Source: Maea johnstoni (taxonomy: Eukaryota; Annelida; Polychaeta; Spionida; Magelonidae). Taken from it: 64,000 nt of DNA. Below, piece by piece: positions 43,336 through 54,830 of this stretch. The first letter of the stretch is position 1, and the number at the start of each line of letters is the position of its first letter. Where the stretch lies: assembly GCA_963942565.1 (NCBI GenBank), contig OZ012684.1:64751354-64815353 (forward strand), given 5' to 3'. A program made the position numbers and the translations under genes. Below the pieces are notes generated by a model. The model searched no databases and had not been told where the DNA came from. It saw nothing but the letters and a program-made list of their open reading frames with translations.

Positions 43336-44485
43336 TTCACGATACAATACAATATGGTTATTTCCTTACCGATAAATATCTTAATGATATTGTTAAAGAT
43401 ATTTCCCGCCTCCTAGCAACTTAAATTTGTTAAATTTAGCACAGTCATCTTTAAAAAAAAGCCTAACAAATAGCTTACTGCCTTTGTGTGAAGCCGCTTT
43501 TACATCACTCCCTTCCTTAAATAGACATTCAGGAGAAACAAAAGCAATGACAGCGCTGGTGACATGTGTTTATTGAGTTGATATCCAGTACTAATAGCTC
43601 AGGCTCCAGGTGCAGACAGGGATGTTCTTACTGGTCAGAAGCCATACAGACCAGACCTGGGGATTGCAATCAGACAGGTATATCCTGTTTTGCCCCTGAA
43701 AGGTTGCCACTGAGAGTTTAAGGCAATCCACAACAGTAGCTTAGGATAATAAGAGGAGACAGGAAAATATCATTTTTGTCACTGCATCCTGTCTAAACCT
43801 ATGGACCTGTGTAACCAAGATACAAACAGATCTTGAAAAACTTAGTTTAAAACTAAATTTGAGTTGATTTAAAGAAAAGTATGGTATTAGACTATTAGTG
43901 AATTTGATGGCTAAAATGAGTCTCATTGCAATAAAATGCAGACAGCATTGATTCAAACATCCATAACTCTTTACTATTTTTAGTCATAACTCATAAGTAA
44001 ACAAAACAAAGATTTCCTGATTCAACTAGAAATAACTGGCTCTCTAACAATATAGGGCATGATATATTTTGGCTTCTAGATGTAGGGTTGCATACGGTTA
44101 ACACTAAACGATGCGTTACCGATACTGGCGAAACGGTACCAGTGGTATCGGTATCGTTAACAGTGTTAACGATTATCTGGGAGGTATGGATGACACTCCT
44201 ACTGTCTGGAACTCTTTCAGCAGGAATCGGGACGTGATGCATCATCGGACTAGTAGTGCGCAGTGGCACTAGTAACAACTTGTTTTATTTGAATAATCGA
44301 ATGGTGCTCAAGAGCGAACCGGTGCCTTTTAGCACATGTAACAAACAATACCCAAAGTTCTGGATTGGAAAATTCATATGGCTGTAATGACTCATTCAAA
44401 CATAATATGTACTGATGTACATCAAATAATATTTACATCTGTGCTTATTCTGCAACTCTAAGGAAAATTGGTTGATTGCAAGATG

Positions 44486-44549
44486 CAGTGTCTTAGCCAG
44501 GATTTAGAAACTGGGTGCCTAAAATTGGCAGTTGTAAAATTTTTGGGCG
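44486..44549 (+). mobile_element. Fragment of hAT-like MITE (GTCTTAGCCAG family)
   Basis: CAGTGTCTTAGCCAGGATTT then AGAAACTGGG to TTTTTGGGCG, 64 bp of the family's end, cut off where the next element begins. Confidence 0.85.
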
Positions 44550-44560
44550 GAATGGAATGA

Positions 44561-45427
44561 CAAGCCTTAAAGCTAAAGCCCCTTTCACACATACACGATT
44601 GTGAACACGACTGTTGAATTTTGACAAAGTCGTGTTCGTCACGGTAATTAGTTAAGGAAACACGCTACAACACGTGTGTCATACAACGTTCATACGCCTC
44701 TCATACGGTTGTGCACGTTCTTCATACGGTTTAACACGATATCCATACGCCTTTCATACGATGCAACACGTTGTCCATACGTGTGTCATACGGTTGAACG
44801 CGATGCTCATACGACGAGAACAGTGAACACGATTGCCATACGCCCGAACACGTGTACCATACGACGTTCATACGATTTTGGGTTAGATTACATTTAAAAA
44901 TAGATTGAAATGTACCTTAATAATTCTTCTTAAACAGGTATAAACTGGGGCTCTATCCGTGGTATTTTGGGTCGAAATACGCAACGGCCGTCTTCTCCTT
45001 CTCCGAACACGATTGTGAACACGTCCTTCATATGCCTGAACACGCCTGCAAAAGTCGTGTTCAGTCGTGTTCACAATCGTGTATGTGTGAAAGGGGCTTA
45101 CTCAAATTGATACTGGCCCTGTAGGACCAGTAACACCCAGCATCTACTGGTCCTGCAAAATGTTTAATGGCCCTACACTTTTTCTTTAACATAAGAAGAA
45201 AGAACATTGTATAAGATTCACCACAACATTTATCTTTATAAATTTTATCTTCATTTATTTCAAAAACAATTGGGGACATTCTCAGGGGGAAACTTTTTAA
45301 CAAGTATATCTCCAAATGTTTACTGGCCCTGCAGGACCAGTTGAGGTCTTTTTTTACTGGCCCGAAGCTGTTTTGGGGAATTTTTACTGGCCTGGGGCCA
45401 TAGGTTCACCCTTAGCGTCGAGCCCTG
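44561..45427. mobile_element. hAT-like MITE (AGGGCTCGAA family) interrupted by a 524-bp element
   Basis: The left end CAAGCCTTAAAGCTA and the right end ...CTTAGCGTCGAGCCCTG match the inverted copy at 45642-45981. The heptamer GAATGAC occurs at both borders. The body has repeated CTGGCC...GGACCAG words. The continuity breaks only at 44576-45099. Confidence 0.75.
44576..45099. mobile_element. 524-bp fold-back element with perfect 38-bp terminal inverted repeats
   Basis: 44576-44613 and 45062-45099 are exact reverse complements, starting AAGCCCCTTTCACACATAC. The left interior is a CpG-rich degenerate tandem of CATACG/AACACG words (44690-44875). No ORF. I cannot assign a superfamily and see no clean target duplication. 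Confidence 0.88.
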
Positions 45428-45641
45428 AATGACCAATTTTTTTTCCAACAAAACATGGATGAAATGTAAAATGCTCCTTTTAAATCTAACGGCTATTCAA
45501 TCTAGTTGGTATTTATAAGGATTTGATGTACACATAGCTTAGCAGCTAAAACTGGACAGTCTAAAATTTTGGAGTTGCTGTTTTGGAAAGGCATTTATGA
45601 TATCCTGGTATTAACCCTGGTAGGTACCAGAGAATGGCTCC

Positions 45642-45981
45642 CAGGGCTCGAAGCTAAGGTGAACCTATGGTCCCAGGCCAGTAAAAATTCCCAAAAACAG
45701 CTTCAGGCCAGTAAAAAAAGACCTCAACTGGTCCTACAGGCAAAGTAAACATTTGGAGACATTCTTGTTAAAAAGTTTCCCCACAGGAATGTCCCCAAAT
45801 GTTTTTGAAATAAATGAAGATGAAATTTATAAAGATAAATGTTGTGGTGAATCTTATGCAATGTTCTTTCTTGTTATGTTAAAGAAAAAATGTAAGACCA
45901 GTAAACATTTTGCAGGACCAATAGATACTGGTCCTACAGGGCCAGTATCATTTTGAGTTTATATATAGCGTTGAGGCCTGG
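45642..45981. mobile_element. hAT-like MITE, AGGGCTCGAA family, 340 bp
   Basis: It begins CAGGGCTCGAAGCTAAGGTG and ends AGCGTTGAGGCCTG. The octamer TGGCTCCC occurs at both borders. It is the intact, inverted partner of the interrupted copy at 44561-45427. Confidence 0.8.
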
Positions 45982-46138
45982 CTCCCTTTTCAATGTGCCC
46001 CATAAAAAATGTTCTCTATTATAGAGAACATTTCTCAGGGTATGTGTACATAGAAGGATTTTAAACAGGCCCTAGCTAAATAATCATGAAGAAAAATTAA
46101 ATATAAACACAAACATTATTTTTCAATTGGCTTGTAAT

Positions 46139-46441
46139 CATGGTCTAAGCCAGCCTTTTTGGACACCCAAACCCTTAAAAAGAACCCCTCAAGACTCCCA
46201 AAGTTTTTAGTGTGGAATTTCTAAAAATTTCTATCTCATAATTGAAAGTTTTCCTCTCCTTATAATTCCCATGACATTTTTTAGTGATATCATGCCTTAT
46301 TTTGATGAATTTATACATGTTTATGGTTGAAATATGAGTATATTGTGATCCCCCTTAAAAATTTGGACGCCCCAAATTGGCCCAAAATTTTACAACTGCC
46401 AATTTTAGGCACCAACTTTCTAAATCCTGGCTAAGACACTG
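46139..46441 (-). mobile_element. hAT-like MITE, 303 bp, TSD CTTGTAAT
   Basis: A perfect 8-bp duplication CTTGTAAT lies at 46131-46138 and 46442-46449. The ends are CATGGTCTAAGCC and GGCTAAGACACTG. It is intact and shows the unfilled TTAA used by the nested insertion at 43035. Confidence 0.93.
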
Positions 46442-46734
46442 CTTGTAATGTTTCTATATAATTGGGCCATGCACATCGACCATCCTGAAATGACCTGAAT
46501 ATTATCTGGAATCACTATAACCAAAAATGAAAACCCTCCACTGGCTATTTGTGTATACATTAAATCTAAATGACCAATTTTTAAGGGATAGAAGGTTTTC
46601 CTATGGGAAGCTGGAGACTTCGTAACCAAACTCATTCGTACCCAACAGCATTCATCACCACGATTTCGTACCTAAAGGAAATTGATTAAATTGGGTAATG
46701 GCCAATAAATCACATATTTTATAATTGAAGTCTG

Positions 46735-47250
46735 GTATAGATAGGTGGAAAATAAGGAATTTTGGGGGGAATATTGTGTTCTTTACTTCTTGACAATCTT
46801 GTGTACGAAGTTAGCGGTCGATTTTCCATCTAGCTTTCGTTTCAATTGACAAGTAATATTGTAAGCATTGAAAGAAATGTTTAAATTTGTGAAGTATCTG
46901 ATTTGATTTTAGATTATAAACGAACATTTCTAGTGCCCCTATATCTGCCTTAGATGAGCAACCACTATCTATACTGGTCCAAATGTCTGCCAAAACATGC
47001 TTGTCGCGAAACCGGAAGTAGCACCATTTTGAAGGTATAGACTTTTTGAAAATATAATTCAATGCGTAATTGGCGTGCGGCATCAAGAATAAACAAGTTA
47101 ACAACATATAAGGTAGGCAAGTTCCTTTATTAGTATCTATAGCAGAGGAATGTCAAGTTAGGTAGGTGGACACTAAGGATTTTGTGGGGGGGGGGGGGGG
47201 GGGGAATTGTGTTCTTGTGTGCGAAGTTAGCGATCGATTTTCCAGTCTTT
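46735..47250. repeat. Dispersed duplication of an ~95-bp segment
   Basis: GTACGAAGTTAGCGGTCGAT with TTTCC (46803-46827) and GTGCGAAGTTAGCGATCGAT with TTTCC (47220-47244) end two related blocks. Both are preceded by TAGGTGGA...AAGGA...GGGGGG...TGTGTTCTT. The second contains a 19-base G run. Confidence 0.7.
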
Positions 47251-47483
47251 TGACTTTCCAAAAAAAATCGTAATTAATAAAAAGTGTCCGATATTTGCGA
47301 GACTTTGGTAGATTATGCAATGGTAACGAAATCTCATCCTATTCATGTTGGGGAAGTTGGGTGTTAGAACACCAGTTCTCTACCATGCATATATCTAAGG
47401 AAAGAAAAGGACATGAGAAACATCGGCCTGAAAACGGATTAGTTGTAAGTTAGATTGTGAAGAGTTTCTATAGATGAACTTAC

Positions 47484-47880
47484 CTAAATAGATGAAATAG
47501 TTCAAACAATAACAATATAAAAGGACGATGTGCGATCTAAGATTTCAAAAGAAATGACACACAAGTCCTGTGGTTATTAAAGGTACGAGAGGTCATCTAA
47601 TTCGTCAATCTCTTCGCATCGATTGCAGCTAGACGTCACATTCAAATCAAACTTGATGTCCGGTTTATCATTTCATGTGGTGCGGTAAAATATTGGTTTC
47701 TCACTTCTCTGCTGCGTGCAATCTCAACTCAGTTAAGTTAGGCCTCGCTTTCCTATCTAAGCACCAAGCTTAAGCACCAACGTACGGGTTCTTAATGACG
47801 TCACGTATATGCGTTCGATTACTGTGTCCCTGGTGCTTAGAACCGGCACATTCGAGCTATTCATGACGTCACTACGTGAC
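47484..47880 (-). promoter_or_regulatory. Promoter-like patch and possible non-coding first exon of AMBRA1
   Basis: Two perfect CRE sites TGACGTCA (47796-47803, 47864-47871) lie in a CpG-containing patch, with a GACGTCA partial site at 47632. On the minus strand a strong donor TTTAG|GTAAGTTC ends at 47484. AMBRA1's first coding exon has an acceptor and leader, so a non-coding exon upstream is required; this is the best candidate seen, giving an intron near 28.7 kb. The patch also holds TAAGCACC (47758, 47771) and GGTGCTTA (47832), the core of the nearby satellite. The assignment to AMBRA1 is inference. Confidence 0.35.
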
Positions 47881-48448
47881 CGATTTCCCGTTAGGACAGT
47901 ACAATATCATTCATTTTCCTCGTTTTCAAAGCACAAATAAACAAGTTGTTTTATTATTTTTTATTTCATTATATTTCGACCCAAATATCAACAGAGCGAC
48001 TTTCTTTAACAATTGTATGTATGCCTTCACCAGTACAGGTCTCGAAACGAACATCTGACGTCGTGGGGGAAGAATACTTCTCCGTCTTTGCCAAGAAAAT
48101 CAATCAATCACCGTATCACGACTAAGATTGGGTACTTCGAATATCTATTGCACAAAGCAAATGATGTCTCAGGCATATAACTGTAACTGTTGTTAGATGG
48201 GTGTGGATAACTATGTCACAGCTCAGAAATATTGCTGTAGACGTTTGTCCATGTATCTCCTGCCACTATCCTCTGATCTACTATATTTCCCGCTCTTTTT
48301 CCCCGCCTTTATTTCTGTTCCCCCATCTGTCACACGCTGGTGCCTCATACACAATACGGACAAAATACAGAAATGAAGTTTGATAATAGTGGAAATAAAT
48401 GATTCAAAATATCATTATTGAAAATTTAAACTTTCCTGTTTGCTCTAG

Positions 48449-50250
48449 TAAACATATCTAAGCACCAGTATCCCCAGCACAGTATACATATCTAAGCACC
48501 AGTATGCCCAGCACAGCAAACATATCTAAGCACCAGTATCCACAGCACAGTATACATATCTAAGCACCAGTATGCCCAAAACAGTAAACATATCTAAGCA
48601 CCAGTATCCCCAGCACAGTAAACATATCTAAGCACCAGTATGCCCAGCACAGTAAACATATCTAAGCACCAGTATCTCCAGCACAGTAAACATTTCTAAG
48701 CACCAGTATGCCCAGCACAGTCATCATATCTAAGCACCAGTATGCTCAGCACAGTCATCATATCTAAGCACCAGTTTGCCCAGCACAGAAAACATATCTA
48801 AGCACCAGTATCCACAGCACAGTATACATATCTAAGCACCAGTATGCCCAGCACAGTAAACATATCTACCCAGCGGGCACTGTACGTACAATGTACGTAC
48901 AGTTGGTACAATGTACGTACATTGTACGTGCAGTGCCCGCTGGGTAAGCACCAGTATCCCCAGCACAGTAAACATATCTAAGCACCAGTATCCCCAGCAC
49001 AGTAAACATATCTAAGCACCAGTATCCACAGCACAGTAAACATATCTAAGCACCAGTATGCCCAGCACAGTAAACATATCTAAGCACCAGTATCCCCAGC
49101 ACAGTATATATATCTAAGCACCAGTTTGCCCAGCACAGAAAGCATATCTAAGCACCAGTATCCCCAGCACAGTATACATATCTAAGCACCAGTATGCCCA
49201 GCACAGGAAACATATCTAAGCACCAGTATACCCAGTACAGTCTACATATCTAAGCACCAGTATGTCCAGCACAGTAAACATATCTAAGCACCAGTATCCC
49301 CAGCACAGTCATCATATCTAAGCACCAGTATGCCCAGCACATGTACAGTCATCATATCTAAGCACCAGTATGTCCAGCACAGTAAACATATCTAAGCACC
49401 AGTATCCCCAGCACAGTATACATATCTAAGCACCAGTTTGCCCAGCACAGAAAACATATCTAAGCACCAGTATCCCCAGCACAGTAAACATATCTAAGCA
49501 CCAGTATGCCCAGCACAGTAAACATATCTAAGCACCAGTATCCCCAGCACAGTAAACATATCTAAGCACCAGTATGCCCAGCACAGTAAACATATCTAAG
49601 CACCAGTATCCCCAGCACAGTAAACATATCTAAGCACCAGTATGCCCAGCACAGTAAACATATCTAAGCACCAGTATGCCCAGCACCGTAAACATATCTA
49701 AGCACCAGTATGCCCAGCACAGTAAACATATCTAAGCACCAGTATACCCAGCACAGGAAACATATCTAAGCACCAGTATGTCCAGCACAGTAAACATATC
49801 TAAGCACCAGTATCCCCAGCACAGTATACATATCTAAGCACCAGTATGCCCAGCACAGTAAACATATATCTAAGCACCAGTAAACCCAGCACGGTAAACA
49901 TATCTAAGCACCAGTATCCCCAGCACAGTATACATATCTAAGCACCAGTTTGCCCAGCACAGAAAACATCTAAGCACCAGTATCCCCAGCACAGTATACA
50001 CATCTAAGCACCAGTATGCCCAGCACAGTAAACACATCTAAGCACCAGTATCCCCAGCACAGTATACATATCTAAGCACCAGTATGCCCAGCACAGTAAA
50101 CATATCTAAGCACCAGTATCCCCAGCACAGTATACATATCTAAGCACCAGTATGCCCAGCACAGTAAACTTATCTATTATTTTTAAGCACCAGTATACCC
50201 AGCACAGTTAACTTATCTATGCACCAGTATGCCCAGCACAGTATACATAT
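48449..50250 (+). repeat. 34-bp satellite array 1, about 51 monomers
   Basis: The monomer starts CATATCTAAGCACCAGTAT and closes with CAGCACAGTAAA. Two subtypes alternate in much of the array: CAGTATCCCC, often followed by GTATACAT, and CAGTATGCCC, often followed by GTAAACAT; this gives a 68-bp dimer. It is broken once by a 76-bp MITE (48869-48944) and decays at the right end near 50180. Confidence 0.97.
48869..48944. mobile_element. 76-bp Tc1/mariner-type MITE inside a satellite monomer, TA TSD
   Basis: The 32-bp inverted ends (48869-48900, 48913-48944) start CCCAGCGGGCACTG and differ at one base, with a 12-base loop. TA flanks both sides (48867-48868, 48945-48946), and removing element plus one TA restores the monomer word ATATCTAAGCACC. 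It is almost wholly a hairpin. Confidence 0.92.
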
Positions 50251-50994
50251 AATCTACGTCTAGCATCATAAAAGAAATAAGTTCATAAGGGTAAGAAAAA
50301 AATCCTGGCCCTGAAAATTCAGAAAAGAATCTGACCTTGATATTTAAATTTCAAAGAAAAATAGCCCAGGGCTGTTCTTATTCGAAAAATAAAGTAAAAA
50401 AACAAAACAAAAACAAAAAAAATATGTGTTACAGCAATGAAATCTAAGATATGTAGTTGACATTATGTTAGGTTTGATACCCAAAATGCATGTCGGAAAC
50501 AACTATGTTTTGGTGAAATTCAATATGGGGAAAAGAGTCAAATACCTTCCCAGCCAGTATTTAAATCCTATTTGAGGTTCTGTAATATTTGGTCTTTTAT
50601 TCTGCTCAGTTATGGCCTAGACTGTCCTATAGTTGGTCTGGTTATGTAGAAAAAGATGTAGGCTTTAACTTATGTAAAATCTAAAATGACTATATTCACA
50701 ATGTAACACCTTTGGCCACCTTTAAGATGCCCACACCAGTTTTTTTTTTGATTGTTGGGACGTTCCATTGTTGCTTACATTACTGGAGTCAGGTATAAGT
50801 GACATGAACTTCAAAGTTGGATGGGACATTTATTCCGCCGTAGTGTACTGTTAAGTGATATGGCCATTACTTTTCCACCCCTGATGCAATGGAACATAAT
50901 AAAATATGGACTTACCAAGTTACCACCATGTGTGTGCGTGAGAGGGGTGGATAAATTATGTTTTCATGCAGAGTTATTCGCCGTTCAAATCAAT

Positions 50995-51615
50995 GTCTTA
51001 AGACACTTTTAGAAATTTCAGTTTAATTGAAAATGCATGAGGAAAGAGCAAAGTATGATGATCTTCAAAAGAACTGATAATGTCATCGACTGCATTTTTT
51101 CACAGATTTTTGAAAAAGTAATGTAATTCATGTCATTACAGAACGTCTCATTTTCCCTAATTGGTATCCTTCTTTGCTAGATGTACCACTTTGGATTAGC
51201 TTTTGCACCACAGATGGTTAAAGTTTGTGAAATGGGACTTTTGGTGCAGTTTTTCATAAAAATGGTGTAAAAGAGTTACCCTATTGGTAACGTGTTTGCT
51301 CATTCTTACATAAGATATTGTTAAGCACGGGAACCCCATTATATACATAGATAATTGATTGAACATTTTCTGAAAATGTGTCAAATCATCGAATACTATG
51401 AATGTGAAAATCATTTCAGCCAAAACATTAAATGCTATAACCTGTCTCTTAGGATACCATTTTGAAAAGGCAGGTAGAGTCATTATGTTATCCAGTTGAT
51501 AAACGTCTGTGTTTGTACTAATTTCTTTTCAAAATCGGTGGCGGTTTTAGGTAAAAATAAAGTTTAATATAATGAATTATTTTAGTCTGTCCAATACTCA
51601 AAAGGTGCGACCGGA
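50995..51615 (+). repeat. Unclassified dispersed repeat, copy A
   Basis: It matches the reverse complement of 57015-57850 through ordered words: GCATGAGGAAAGA, GTCATCGACT, ACAGATTTTTGAAAAA, ACCACAGATGGT, AAAGTTTGTGAAAT, GGGAACCCCAT, CTGAAAATGTGTCAAA and AATTATTTTAGT. No protein domain in either copy. Confidence 0.75.
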
Positions 51616-51979
51616 GAAGAGTATCGTACAACCTTAACTGCTTAAATGATTAACGGTTTAAAGGATCAGAAAAACCGAGGAAGTATTATTTTTCTTTTGA
51701 GAGGGGGACGTATTGGACCACCATTATTCATTATTCAACAATTAATAAAAGTCTGTCATGTTTGGGGGGATATCTACCCACAGGAATATCATTTCGTTGT
51801 GATTTGTTCATTGTGCTTAGCTGAGATGTGTAGCTTTCCAACAGTGTATAAATAATAAATACCGGCTTCCTATTTCTCCTGTAATCTAGGAAAATGTAGC
51901 TCGTTGCTTTTTTTTTTGGGACACCCTGTAGAGATTTTACTTAAGCAGTAATGTATCCGAAGTTTTGTTTCTATAAGAC

Positions 51980-52290
51980 ATCGTTCATTTGAAGATGTTA
52001 CTTAAATCCCGCATCCAAGGTCCGACAATTCACCCCGCAAGGGTCACATCCTCCTGGCTTGCTCAATGGTGTGCAATAGGAGCTGGCACCTTCCTGGAAA
52101 CCCTGAGCTGGTGTGGCCCCCTGCTCGCATTATAAAAGGAGGGGGATGTGGGAATCTGTCTGTGGATACCATGGATCTAAAAGATCGCTTGATCCTCTTT
52201 GGATGTGAAGGCTCTGCTCTTTCTCTTCCTCCTTTTCTTCTTTACCAAGAATTAATCATTTCTTCTTTCACCTAGGCACACTGGTAAACA
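51980..52290 (+). promoter_or_regulatory. TATA-box-like site in GC-richer DNA (speculative)
   Basis: TATAAAAGGAGG at 52131 sits in a locally GC-richer stretch between the two satellite arrays. It could be a core promoter of an unknown transcript or part of an old mobile element. No downstream gene is seen other than the LINE scrap at 52417. Confidence 0.2.
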
Positions 52291-52416
52291 ACAATGGAAA
52301 GACCTGGTTTGGAAATGTGCATGGGAGATTTAGAAGCAAGACTGTGTTTTAAGGTCATTCTTGTTTAAAACTACCAAAACCAATAGCAGTGTCTCAGAAG
52401 CAGGGGTACTTCTGAG

Positions 52417-52860
52417 ATGGTGGAAGTTGGCAACATTGCCCTTAAAATAATGAAACAATGTGAAACGATATCGACAATTGTGTGCAATGCTAGCTATTTA
52501 AAGGTTGACTGTTATCAATTTAGAAATGATCCTATCAGAAGAATCTACTGCGTACTTTGCAATATTTTTGATGTGGAAGATGCTAGACATATCATACTAC
52601 ACTGTCCAGCCTTAAATATGATTAGAGATGAAATGTTTCAAGAGATCTTACGCTTTTAGCAGATTAACAATATCTCAATAGTTCATGCACATGGTGATAT
52701 ATTATCATGTATCCTAGCCCAATAGATGGTAAATATCAACGCAGAATATCATGTTGAGTTCCTGAAGATTGTGGCTAGGAGAGTATACAAAATGTACAAT
52801 TACGTGATAAAGAATCGTACTGGCAATGATCAAGAAGGGTATATGCTAAGCTTAAAAGAA
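52417..52860 (+). mobile_element. LINE 3' fragment (C-terminal zinc-knuckle-like region)
   Basis: The frame reads RIYCVLCNIFDVEDARHIIL, then HCPALNMIRDEMFQEI, the Cys-x2-Cys...His-x4-Cys pattern found after the reverse transcriptase of many non-LTR retrotransposons. The same frame continues to about 52860 (VEFLKIVARRVYKMYNYV) with two in-frame stops (TAG at 52657 and 52723). No reverse transcriptase or endonuclease is present, so it is a dead 5'-truncated copy. Confidence 0.6.
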
Positions 52861-53223
52861 TGCTAACTGCATTTTCTCCTTTTGCAATTGTTTTTCTCAT
52901 TTCTTTGACTTTATCATGAATTTATCTGTATTGATAAAGTAATGGATATTATAGCAATAAGTCTATCAACATTTTCGATCCATTCAGCATTTTCACTCTA
53001 TTCTCTTAATAGTAGTAACTTTAAGAGTGATTTCGCATTATTATTTTTTTCTGTACATCCCCAGTACGATTTATTTACTAGTCAATTTACCTGTTTATGA
53101 TTTATACTAATCACTGTACTTATTTATAACATATTTCTCCAATGCTTTATGGAGTATAATTCTGTAACCACCAAGTCAGTCACTAAACATACATACATTA
53201 GGGATAGAATTTCAGAATTTCAA

Positions 53224-53285
53224 TTTTCTATCACTTTTTCTGCCATGTTGGGGCTTAGCCAGCTGTAAATGGTGATGGAAGCCGG
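53224..53285 (-). mobile_element. tRNA-type SINE tail fragment
   Basis: ATCACTTTTTCTGCCATGT and TTAGCCAGCTGTAAATGGTG match the tail of the SINE at 60000-60207. It adjoins the start of satellite array 2. Confidence 0.55.
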
Positions 53286-53304
53286 AGTACCAGAGACTAC
53301 CAGT

Positions 53305-54275
53305 TCACCTGTACTGTGCTAGGTACACTGGTGCATAGATATGTATACTGTGCTGGTTATACTGGCTTAGATATGTATATTGTGCTGGGCATACTGGTGC
53401 TTATATATGATGACTTTGCTGGGCATACTGGTGCTTAGATATGTATGCTGTGCTAGGTATACTGGTGCTTAGATATGTTTACTGTGCTGGGGATACTGGT
53501 GCTTAGATATATGTATATACTGTGCTAGGTATACTGGTGCTTAGATATGTATACTGTGCTGGGCATACTGGTGCTTAGATATGTTTACTGTGCTGGGCAT
53601 ACTGGTGCTTAGATATGTAGCCTGTGCTAGGTATACTGGTGCTTAGATATGTTTACTATGCTGGCTATACTGGTGCTTAGATATGTAGACTGTGCTGGGC
53701 ATACTGGTGCTTAGACATGTTTACTGTGCTGGGCATACTGGTGCTTAGATATGTTTACTGTGCTGGGCATACTGGTGCTTAGATATGTAGCCTGTGCTAG
53801 GTATACTGGTGCTTAGATATAGTTTACTGTGCTGGTTATACTGGTGCTTAGATATGTAGACTGTGCTGGACATAATGGTGCTTAGATATGTAGACTGTGC
53901 TGGTTATACTGGTGCTTAGATATGTTTACTATGCTGGCTATACTGGTGCTTAGATATGTAGACTGTGCTGGGCATACTGGTGCTTAGATATGTTTACTGT
54001 GCTGGGCATACTGGTGCTTAGATATGTAGACTGTGCTGGGCATACTGGTGCTTAGATATGTAGACTGTGCTGGGCATACTGGCATGCTTAGATATGTAGA
54101 CGGCTGGTTATACTGGTGATTAGATATGAAGACTGTGGTGGTTATACTGGTGCTTAGATATATAGCCTGGGCTGGGTATACTGGTGCTTAGATATGAAGA
54201 CTGTGTAATGTGTACTGTGCTGGGCATATTATTGTGCTTAGATATATAGACTATGGCGGGCATAATAGTGCTTTG
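53305..54275 (-). repeat. 34-bp satellite array 2, inverted, about 28 monomers
   Basis: Same monomer as array 1 in opposite orientation: ATACTGGTGCTTAGATATGT then ...ACTGTGCTGGGC on the plus strand. More diverged than array 1, with indels after 54080. The arrays face each other across about 3.05 kb. Confidence 0.96.
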
Positions 54276-54639
54276 ATAAGTATTAAGAACACTGTTTCTG
54301 ACCTATGCATAATTACTTGGAAGTGGCTGCATAGCCGTCTGGCCGGCTACGCAGCCTTAACTTAAGTATTTGGCTCCATAGCCGTAATATGTTCCTGCCT
54401 TGGCACATGGAAGTATCCTCGTATGTAGTAGTTAATGCATGACATTAGTTTATCCAGGTATTAGTAAATACGTGCCAATATACACAAATGAGGATGCTAG
54501 ATGAAGGATGCTTAGAAACTAATCCTGAAAAAATCTTATTACTACAATGTACAAAATCAACTAAACAATATTTCACATTATTAAGATTAACCTTTGTGTG
54601 TGTATACACCCTAAATACAAATAAATCATTTCCTATATT

Positions 54640-54830
54640 CATAAACCATTTTCTTGTATTTATAAATGATTTTCTAGTATTTATAAATCATTTCTTAGTA
54701 TTTATAACTCATTTTCTAAAATTTGTGAATTTTTACTGCATTTACAAATATTAAAAAATGATTTATAAATAGCAGAAAATGAATTATAAACACTAGAAAA
54801 TGATTTATAAATAATGAAAAAAATAATTAT
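54640..54830. repeat. AT-rich tandem and inverted repeat, potential hairpin
   Basis: The left part repeats TTTATAAATCATTTTCTAGT-like units of about 24 bp (54640-54715). The right part (54757-54820) carries AGAAAATGATTTATAAAT, their complement. The two halves could pair across about 40 bases. Confidence 0.75.

Noticed and set aside
48449-50250. CRISPR array
   Set aside because: Monomers are contiguous with no unique spacers, in animal DNA with spliced genes.
51980-52290. Long terminal repeat of a retroelement
   Set aside because: A TATA box alone; no paired terminal repeat, primer site or gag-pol remains were found.
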